This document shows, piece by piece, positions 51,985 through 57,956 of a stretch of 57,956 nt of DNA (its first letter is position 1; each line of letters starts with the position of its first letter). Made by a program: the position numbers and the translations under genes. The DNA lies in the NCBI RefSeq assembly GCF_046614695.1, contig NZ_JBKKHQ010000023.1, positions 1-57,956 on the forward strand, given 5' to 3'. This DNA comes from Pokkaliibacter sp046614695. Lineage in GTDB: Bacteria; Pseudomonadota; Gammaproteobacteria; Pseudomonadales; Balneatricaceae. Below the pieces are notes generated by a model, which worked only from the letters and a program-made list of their open reading frames with translations, did no database searches and had not been told where the DNA came from.

Positions 51985-52003
51985 ATGAATGGCTCAATGC
52001 GTA

Positions 52004-52738
52004 TCAGACTAGGCTGTCGCAGAGTGCCTGAGCTTCAGCGATATCCAGTGTTCCTTCATAAATGGCACGACCCGTGATGGCGCCGATGACACCTTTATCA
52101 CTGACTTTGGCCAGCGCTTCGATATCCGCCATATTGGTCACGCCGCCGGAAGCAATCACGGGCAGTCCTGACTCCTGCGCCAGGTTCACCGTGCTTTCCA
52201 CATTGACGCCCTGCATCATGCCGTCACGGCTGATGTCGGTATAAACGATACTTTCCACGCCATCATCACGGAAACGCTTGGCCAGATCCACCGCTTTGAC
52301 TTCGGTCACTTCTGCCCAGCCATCAATCGCAACCAGACCGTCTTTGGCGTCCAGGCCAACAATAATGTGTCCTGGAAAGGCTTTGCACATCTCAGTCACG
52401 AATTCAGGTTCTTTAACGGCTTTGGTGCCGATGATGACGTACTGAACACCAGCCTTGAGATAAGCTTCAATGATGGCTGCATCACGAATACCGCCGCCAA
52501 TCTGAATCGGCAGGGTAGGAAAGGCTTTAGCGATTTCCTGAACAATCTCACCGTTCACAGGCTGGCCTGCGAAGGCACCGTTCAAATCAACCAGATGCAG
52601 ACGACGAGCACCCTGGGCTACCCACTGGCCAGCCATTTCAACGGGGTTGGAGGAAAATACCGTGGAGTCTTCCATTCGGCCCTGTCGCAGTCGAACGCAC
52701 AGGCCGTCTTTCAGATCGATGGCAGGAATTACCAGCAT
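52004..52738 (-). CDS. hisA: ProFAR isomerase HisA
   Basis: (beta/alpha)8-barrel enzyme isomerising ProFAR to PRFAR in histidine synthesis, 244 aa. N-terminal VIPAIDLKDGLCVRLRQG, QIGGGIRD and the second phosphate-binding half VIASGGVTNMADIEAL are present; catalytic Asp residues lie in PAIDLKDG and YTDISRDGMMQG. It is the last gene of hisBHA here: the terminator with pyrE follows directly, so hisF is not in its usual place. Confidence 0.98.
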   Translation of the reverse strand: MLVIPAIDLKDGLCVRLRQGRMEDSTVFSSNPVEMAGQWVAQGARRLHLVDLNGAFAGQPVNGEIVQEIAKAFPTLPIQIGGGIRDAAIIEAYLKAGVQYVIIGTKAVKEPEFVTEMCKAFPGHIIVGLDAKDGLVAIDGWAEVTEVKAVDLAKRFRDDGVESIVYTDISRDGMMQGVNVESTVNLAQESGLPVIASGGVTNMADIEALAKVSDKGVIGAITGRAIYEGTLDIAEAQALCDSLV

Positions 52739-52820
52739 GGAGATGGACTCTCTCTAGTCAGGTGCAGGCCTCTGTTCGAGGCCATCAAAATCAAACCCGG
52801 GCGTACCGGGAGTTCACAGG

Positions 52821-53468
52821 TCAGGGTTTGCCGTTCCAGTGCAGGAAGTTCTTCAGTAATTGAAGGCCTGCTTCATGGCTTTTCTCAGGATGGAATTGCA
52901 CAGCGAAAACGTTGTCACGACTAAGAGCGACATCAAACTCAAGGCCATAATGGCATGAGCCTGCGATCTCATCAGTCTGTCCGGCTTTAATGTAATAACT
53001 GTGGACAAAATAAAAGCGGCTGTCGTCAGCAATGTTTGCCCAGAGTGGATGAGCTTTACGTTGGGTCACGCGGTTCCAGCCCATGTGAGGTACTTTCAGT
53101 TTCTCACCGCTTTCATCTTTCAGGTCATTGCCGAAAAAGTGGGCTTTGCCTTGAAAGGCGCCAAGGCAGGCATGACCGCCATTTTCTTCGCTGAACTCAG
53201 TCAGAAGTTGTACGCCGACGCAGATGCCCAGTAGTGGTTTTCCTGAAGCAATCACCTGATGAACAATCTTGTCGAGGCCCAGGCGAACCAACTCTCCCAT
53301 GCAGTCACGGATTGCTCCGACGCCGGGAAGAATAACGCGATCGGCAGCCAGAATGTCCTGAGTATCGCGCGTCACCAGTACGCGCTCATCCGGCTTTACG
53401 TGCTCAAGGGCTTTGGCAACCGAATGCAGGTTGCCCATGCCGTAGTCGATAACTGCCACAGTGCTCAT
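52821..53468 (-). CDS. hisH: Imidazole glycerol phosphate synthase, glutaminase subunit HisH
   Basis: Class I glutamine amidotransferase subunit (215 aa) that feeds ammonia to HisF. The nucleophile Cys sits in GICVGVQLL (near residue 84) and the His/Glu pair in VQFHPEKSHEAG. Its ATG overlaps the hisB stop (TAATG). Its partner hisF is not in the window. An 82-base gap with two small hairpins separates it from hisA. Confidence 0.97.
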   Translation of the reverse strand: MSTVAVIDYGMGNLHSVAKALEHVKPDERVLVTRDTQDILAADRVILPGVGAIRDCMGELVRLGLDKIVHQVIASGKPLLGICVGVQLLTEFSEENGGHACLGAFQGKAHFFGNDLKDESGEKLKVPHMGWNRVTQRKAHPLWANIADDSRFYFVHSYYIKAGQTDEIAGSCHYGLEFDVALSRDNVFAVQFHPEKSHEAGLQLLKNFLHWNGKP

Positions 53469-54061
53469 TACAGGCATCCCTTGGTTGAGGGCATCATCCC
53501 TTGCATGCGCTCATCGGGCGTTAATGCCATGCGCAGGGCGCGGCCGAAGGCCTTAAACACGGTTTCAGCCTGATGGTGGCTGTTATGACCCTTAAGGTTA
53601 TCAATGTGCAGAGTCACCAACGCATGATTGACGAAGCCCTGGAAGAACTCATAGAAGAGTTCGGTGTCCAGTCCATTAATGGAAGCACGGGTGAAAGGAA
53701 TGCTGTACTCGAGGCCAGGGCGGCCGGAGAAGTCCAGAACCACGCGGGATAGAGCTTCATCCAGGGGAACGTAGGAGTGGCCATAACGGGTCATGCCTTT
53801 ACGATCGCCCAGCGCCTTGTTGATTGCCTGACCTAGGGTAATTCCCAGATCTTCAACGGTATGGTGGGCATCAACGTGAAGGTCGCCGTTGGCATGGATA
53901 TCCATGTCGATAAGACCATGGCGGGCAATCTGCTCCAGCATATGATCCAGAAAACCGATGCCGGTCTGAGAAGAAAACTTCCCGGTGCCATCGAGGTTAA
54001 CGGTCACGCTGATCTGAGTTTCCAGCGTGTTGCGTGTCACGCTGGCGGTACGCTCTGCCAT
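53468..54061 (-). CDS. hisB: Imidazoleglycerol-phosphate dehydratase HisB
   Basis: Manganese enzyme dehydrating IGP in histidine synthesis, 197 aa, the monofunctional form without the N-terminal phosphatase of enteric HisB. Metal-binding motifs GFLDHMLEQIARHG, VDAHHTVED and the C-terminal DNLKGHNSHHQAETVFKAF are all visible. First gene of hisBHA; TATAAT on the minus strand at 54165-54160 is a plausible -10. Confidence 0.98.
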   Translation of the reverse strand: MAERTASVTRNTLETQISVTVNLDGTGKFSSQTGIGFLDHMLEQIARHGLIDMDIHANGDLHVDAHHTVEDLGITLGQAINKALGDRKGMTRYGHSYVPLDEALSRVVLDFSGRPGLEYSIPFTRASINGLDTELFYEFFQGFVNHALVTLHIDNLKGHNSHHQAETVFKAFGRALRMALTPDERMQGMMPSTKGCL

Positions 54062-54304
54062 GCCAGGCTCCCTTTAATGCGTCGTGATAGGCGATGAGTG
54101 CCGTGTTTATGTTTACTGCGGCGCTGATAGCCAAAGAAACCACTAAAAAACGATCCTGAATTATAAAGCCTTGTGCTCTGGGTTAGAACCATTACTAACA
54201 GCAAATGCGGGATATCCGCTGGACACAGGCAGGCAAAGGCGGTCTACACTGTCGGCAAGGTGAGTCTGGCAGGCAGTATCGATAATAAGAGTGAGTGAGG
54301 GAAC
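54062..54304. promoter_or_regulatory. Divergent hisB-asmA intergenic region
   Basis: 243 bases. The minus strand has TATAAT at 54165-54160 with a weak upstream TTCTAA as a hisB promoter candidate. The plus strand shows GTGAGG(GA) just before the asmA ATG as ribosome binding site. No tRNA, repeat or other structure was seen. Confidence 0.4.
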
Positions 54305-56494
54305 ATGAAGGTCACGCGACTGGTGTTATGGCTTTTAGGTGCGTTATTAGGTCTGGCAATCCTTTGCCTGATCTATCTTTTTACTGTGTTTGATCCTAAT
54401 GACTATCGTCAGCGCATTAGCGCTGCTATTGAGGATAAAACTGGTCTGATCGTGGATATACAGGGGGAAATGAGCTGGACGCTGTTCCCGCAATTCGCCA
54501 TCACTCTTAACAAGGTTGAGGCGCATTATCCGGATAAGCCCAGTCTGGCGACGCTGAATAACGCCAGTGTGGGGTTGGATGTGCCCGCACTGATGGGTGG
54601 ACAGGTGAGTTTGTCTGACCTGATCGTCGATGGCCTGACCCTCAACCTGCAAAAAGAAACGGCCGGGCAGAATAACTGGACGCGTCCTAGTGAAGAGACG
54701 CCTGTTGCCGATGAATCAACAGGTTCTGGCGATAGCGCTGGAAAGTCGGGTTCAACCCAGCTGGCCATTGACTCTGTTGACCTTCAGAACGTGCAGATCA
54801 ATTACAGTGACCTTACCCAGAACAAGTCGATTGCAGTGGGCCCCGTCAGCCTTCAGGCAAGCAGTATTTCCTTGGGTAAACGTTTCCCCCTAAGTCTGAC
54901 TTTGCCTCTAAGCATGAGTCAGGAGGGCGGAAGTCAGCAAAGTAGCCAGATTGCACTTAGTAATAAGCTCGATGCTGATGTAATGCTGGATCCAGATCGT
55001 CAGCTTTATGAGCTGAGCAATCTGACGCTGGTCAGTGATATCGCAGGCCTTAGCAAACAGGATCTGCTGCTTGAAGCCAAGGGCGATGTGAATCTGGACC
55101 TCAAACAACAGAGATTGTCTCTGCCTGCCATGGCGCTGCAGATGAACGGTATCAAGGCGGCTCTTTCTGCTGAAGCAAATCAGGTAATGGGTGACCCCAG
55201 CGTCAGTGGAAAGTTGTCTGTTGAGCAGGCAAATCTACGTAAATGGCTGGCCGACCAAGGTATGGCGGCAGACTTCAAATCCAGTGATGCGCTGACAAAA
55301 GTTGCTCTGCAAACCCCTTTCAGTTTCAAGCAAAACCGTATTGACCTCTCTGATCTGGTGGTCACCGTTGATGACACCACACTTAAGGGAACGCTGGCCT
55401 ATGGTCTCGATAGCGGACGACTGAGTACGGTGCTCAAAGGAGACAAAATCAACCTGGATGACTATCAGTCTGCCACTGAGCAGCCTACGGAAAAGCAGGC
55501 TGAGTCTGGCAGTAAACAGGCTGGCGTGGCTTCTGCGGATAACAGTAGCTATTCCCGTGCTGAGGTCGTTCCGGTTGAGATGCTTCGTAGTCTGAATCTG
55601 GATGCGGACATCACACTCAACAGCGTGACTTATCAGCAACTGGCGCTAAAGAATAATCGTGTGATGGTGCAGGCGAATGGCGGGAAGCTGACGCTGGATA
55701 ATCTCGCGACTCAGGTTTCAGGTGGCTCAATCAGTGCCAAGGGCAGTATGGATGCCCGTAAAAATCCTATTAACTCTCAGGTGAGCTTTACTGCCAGTCA
55801 GGTTGACCTTGGGCAGCTTCAGCAGCTACTTGGTAATGACCCCAGTGTTACTGGCCAAGGGACCGCAACGGGCCAGCTCAGCATGCGTGGAAACTCGGTA
55901 TATGACTGGGTTAACTCCCTCAATGGCTCCATGCAGGCAGACCTGGCGAAAGGCGTACTGAAGAATATTAATGTGACCCATCAGCTCTGTCAGGGAATAG
56001 CTCTGGCCAATGGCGATGCATTAGGAGAGAGCACGCCATCTGCAGATACGACGCTGACAGATGCTCATTTGCAGATTCGGTTTAATGATGGTGTCGCTCA
56101 GGTGCAGCAGCTCAACGGTGGTTTAGTTGGTGCCACAGCGAATGGTGCCGGGCAGATCGATCTGCCACAGCGGCGTTTGGATATGCTGGTTAAGGTCATT
56201 GTCCAGGGAGATACCAGCCGCGAAGCCTGTACGATCAATCCCAAATTCCAGGGCCTGGAATGGCCACTACGCTGTCAGGGAAGTCTTGATGGTGACCCAG
56301 GCAAATGGTGTCGCCCCGATAAGGATGGCTTTGCTAACACCATCAAGGGTTTGGCTGCTCGGGAAGCCGAGCGTAAAGCCAAAAAAGAGGTGAACAAGGC
56401 GATTGATAAGCAGACAGAAAAGTTGAAAGAAAAACTTGGGGATGATAAAGCCGAGGCCGTAAAAGGCTTGCTTCAAGGAATTCTCAATAAGTGA
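54305..56494 (+). CDS. asmA: AsmA-family envelope protein
   Basis: A 729-aa protein with one N-terminal membrane helix (about residues 5-26) and a large periplasmic domain rich in beta strands and Ser/Gln/Asp. The N-terminal FTVFDPNDYRQRISAAIEDKTGL block is the AsmA signature, and the C-terminal AsmA domain (LNGSMQADLAKGVLKNINVTHQLC...LPQRRLDMLVKVIVQGD) is followed by a lysine-rich tail. AsmA proteins form long grooves thought to shuttle phospholipid between membranes. The stop overlaps the mutY start (GTGA). Confidence 0.95.
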   Translation: MKVTRLVLWLLGALLGLAILCLIYLFTVFDPNDYRQRISAAIEDKTGLIVDIQGEMSWTLFPQFAITLNKVEAHYPDKPSLATLNNASVGLDVPALMGGQVSLSDLIVDGLTLNLQKETAGQNNWTRPSEETPVADESTGSGDSAGKSGSTQLAIDSVDLQNVQINYSDLTQNKSIAVGPVSLQASSISLGKRFPLSLTLPLSMSQEGGSQQSSQIALSNKLDADVMLDPDRQLYELSNLTLVSDIAGLSKQDLLLEAKGDVNLDLKQQRLSLPAMALQMNGIKAALSAEANQVMGDPSVSGKLSVEQANLRKWLADQGMAADFKSSDALTKVALQTPFSFKQNRIDLSDLVVTVDDTTLKGTLAYGLDSGRLSTVLKGDKINLDDYQSATEQPTEKQAESGSKQAGVASADNSSYSRAEVVPVEMLRSLNLDADITLNSVTYQQLALKNNRVMVQANGGKLTLDNLATQVSGGSISAKGSMDARKNPINSQVSFTASQVDLGQLQQLLGNDPSVTGQGTATGQLSMRGNSVYDWVNSLNGSMQADLAKGVLKNINVTHQLCQGIALANGDALGESTPSADTTLTDAHLQIRFNDGVAQVQQLNGGLVGATANGAGQIDLPQRRLDMLVKVIVQGDTSREACTINPKFQGLEWPLRCQGSLDGDPGKWCRPDKDGFANTIKGLAAREAERKAKKEVNKAIDKQTEKLKEKLGDDKAEAVKGLLQGILNK

Positions 56495-57549
56495 CCCCCG
56501 CTGAGTTTCAACATCGCATTATGGAGTGGTTCGACCGTCACGGTCGGACCACGCTTCCCTGGCAATTCAACAAGACTCCCTATCGCGTCTGGATTTCAGA
56601 AATCATGCTGCAGCAGACGCAGGTGGCGACAGTTATTCCCTATTATGAGCGTTTTATGGAGCGCTTCCCCAGTGTTCAGGCTTTGGCTGAGGCAGAGGTC
56701 GATGAAGTGCTGCATCTATGGACGGGACTGGGTTATTACACCCGTGCTCGTAATCTCCATCGTGCCGCACAGATACTCGTTAATGACTGGCAGGGAGAGT
56801 TTCCCTCGACAGTTGAAGAGGTGGTGACGTTACCAGGGGTTGGTCGCTCAACCGCTGGGGCCATTCTGTCAATCAGTCGGGGAACCTGGGCGCCTATTCT
56901 GGATGGTAACGTGAAACGTGTCTTGTCACGTTACGCCGCCATCGAGGGTTGGCCAGGCCAGAGTGCGGTCGAAAAAGAACTTTGGGAGCTGGCGGAGCGG
57001 CTAACTCCTGAAGCTCGCGTGGGTGAATATACTCAGGCCATGATGGATATGGGGGCTACGCTCTGTACCCGAAGCAAACCAATGTGTTTGCTTTGTCCTC
57101 TGGAGGACAGTTGCGAGGCGCATCAGCAACATCGTGAGGCGGAGTTTCCCGGTAAAAAACCGCGCAAAGCACTTCCCGAGAAAACACGACATTTGCTGAT
57201 CCTGAAAGATGAACAGGGGCGAGTACTGCTTGAGCAGCGCCCACCAACGGGCATTTGGGGAGGACTCTGGAGTTTTCCTGAAGCGCTAAACCGGTCAGAA
57301 CTTGATGACATGGCGCAATCAAGAGGAGGCAAAGCCTCTTCCAAGATAACTCTTGAACCGCGTCAACACACCTTTAGCCACTTTCACCTGCAGATGATTC
57401 CGGTTATCTACGATCTTGCGGACTCGGGTGAGGTCATGGAAGTCAGTGGGCAGCTCTGGTATAACCTGCGGCAACCTGAAGAGGTCGGGTTGGCGGCTCC
57501 GGTAAAACGGCTGTTGCTTGAGCTCGACGCTACCCTGGTAATGACGTGA
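56491..57549 (+). CDS. mutY: Adenine DNA glycosylase MutY
   Basis: Base-excision repair glycosylase removing A opposite 8-oxoG, 352 aa. The catalytic glycosylase domain has LPWQFNKTPYRVWISEIMLQQTQ, the helix-hairpin-helix LPGVGRSTAGAILS with catalytic Asp in ILDGNVKRVL, and a 4Fe-4S loop (CTRSKPMCLLCPLEDSC). The C-terminal NUDIX-like 8-oxoG recognition domain is complete. It starts with GTG overlapping the asmA stop by 4 bases. Confidence 0.97.
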   Translation: MTPAEFQHRIMEWFDRHGRTTLPWQFNKTPYRVWISEIMLQQTQVATVIPYYERFMERFPSVQALAEAEVDEVLHLWTGLGYYTRARNLHRAAQILVNDWQGEFPSTVEEVVTLPGVGRSTAGAILSISRGTWAPILDGNVKRVLSRYAAIEGWPGQSAVEKELWELAERLTPEARVGEYTQAMMDMGATLCTRSKPMCLLCPLEDSCEAHQQHREAEFPGKKPRKALPEKTRHLLILKDEQGRVLLEQRPPTGIWGGLWSFPEALNRSELDDMAQSRGGKASSKITLEPRQHTFSHFHLQMIPVIYDLADSGEVMEVSGQLWYNLRQPEEVGLAAPVKRLLLELDATLVMT

Positions 57550-57557
57550 GGTGAGTT

Positions 57558-57830
57558 ATGACCCGTACTGTATTCTGCCGTAAATATCAGCAAGAAAAGG
57601 AAGGCCTGGATCGTCCACCGTTTCCCGGCCCCAAGGGCGTGGACCTCTACGAAAATATCTCTAAGGAAGCCTGGCAGGACTGGCTGACGCACCAGACGAT
57701 GCTTATCAATGAAAAGCGCCTGAATCTTATGGATATGGCATCTCGAAAGCTTTTGCAGGAAGAGATGGATCGCTTTTTCTCTGGAGAAGATTTGACTGCG
57801 ATTGAGGGATACGTGCCGCCAGAGAAATAA
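57558..57830 (+). CDS. yggX: Fe(2+)-trafficking/oxidative damage protein YggX
   Basis: Small cytoplasmic protein of 90 aa that protects Fe-S enzymes from oxidative damage. MTRTVFCRKYQQEKEGLDRPPFPG with Cys7 is diagnostic. It follows mutY by 8 bases with GAGGTGAG as ribosome binding site, the conserved mutY-yggX pair, and is probably co-transcribed from asmA. Confidence 0.97.
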   Translation: MTRTVFCRKYQQEKEGLDRPPFPGPKGVDLYENISKEAWQDWLTHQTMLINEKRLNLMDMASRKLLQEEMDRFFSGEDLTAIEGYVPPEK

Positions 57831-57855
57831 TTCTGGTTGGAAGTATTTGATCTGC

Positions 57856-57942
57856 TTGACAAGTTTCATCGCCGAGAGTAAATTTCGGCCCCGTTCGCTT
57901 GATGCGCAAACAACTTGACAGTTGGACGCGAACTCGTAAAAT
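57856..57942 (+). promoter_or_regulatory. Two tandem consensus sigma-70 promoters reading off the right edge
   Basis: P1: TTGACA (57856-57861), 17-base spacer, TAAATT (57879-57884). P2: TTGACA (57915-57920), 16-base spacer, TAAAAT (57937-57942), followed by a GC-rich discriminator (ACGCGCCTCG). Such strong tandem promoters with a GC discriminator usually drive stable RNA; a tRNA gene just beyond the window is the best guess. Confidence 0.75.
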
Positions 57943-57956
57943 ACGCGCCTCGTTGC

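Overview
The window looks like the chromosome of a marine-type gammaproteobacterium of the Oceanospirillales/Pseudomonadales kind. The reasons are conserved local gene orders: priA-argS-(SPOR protein)-hslVU, ponA divergent from pilMNOPQ-aroK-aroB-damX-gltBD, a Crc-like gene divergent from pyrE, hisBHA next to asmA-mutY-yggX, a gtsABCD-type sugar importer, and several chemoreceptors. The species cannot be fixed from sequence alone. No transposase, prophage, CRISPR array or rRNA gene was seen, and coding density is high.

Layout. 1-8.4 kb: a heptamer microsatellite at the left edge, a Kef-type antiporter, a chemoreceptor with a C-terminal sensor-like extension, ilvD, a Crp/Fnr regulator, a YcbL-type metallo-beta-lactamase-fold hydrolase and a membrane-anchored thioredoxin-like protein. 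8.4-10.6 kb: a six-TM chemoreceptor overlapping a second copy of the thioredoxin-like gene. 10.7-19.5 kb: ubiJ, ubiE, a DUF971 protein, hslU, hslV, a FtsN-like SPOR protein, argS and priA, all on the minus strand. 19.5-23.9 kb: rpmE behind a structured leader, then two tandem paralogous chemoreceptors of identical length. 24-32.6 kb: a sugar module made of an ABC importer, an unknown gene, a CvfB-like RNA-binding protein, and a PfkB kinase with an AGE-family sugar isomerase. 32.6-43.8 kb: ponA and the divergent type IV pilus operon running into aroKB and damX. 43.8-50.1 kb: gltBD. 50.2-57.9 kb: a Crc-like gene, pyrE, hisBHA (minus strand), asmA, mutY and yggX. The window ends in two tandem consensus promoters that drive something just outside it.

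How the parts work together. The sugar module reads as a route for mannose or another hexose: periplasmic binding protein, two permeases and an ATPase for import, isomerisation to fructose by the AGE enzyme, then phosphorylation to fructose-6-phosphate. Both sugar transcription units carry LacI-family-like palindromes near their promoters (24022-24035 and 30328-30341), and the binding-protein mRNA has an AAnAAnAA motif just upstream of its ribosome binding site. The latter fits Hfq/Crc translational catabolite repression, and a Crc-like protein is encoded at 50189-50962. ponA, SPOR proteins, pilMNOPQ and asmA serve the envelope; hslVU, ubiEJ, argS, priA, rpmE, aroKB, gltBD, pyrE, hisBHA and mutY are housekeeping genes.

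Most of the window is ordinary core genome. The less expected items are the duplicated thioredoxin-like proteins flanking a chemoreceptor, the paired sugar operators with no regulator gene nearby, the Crc/CA-motif combination, the rpmE leader, and two broken syntenies (no ubiB after ubiJ, no hisF after hisA).
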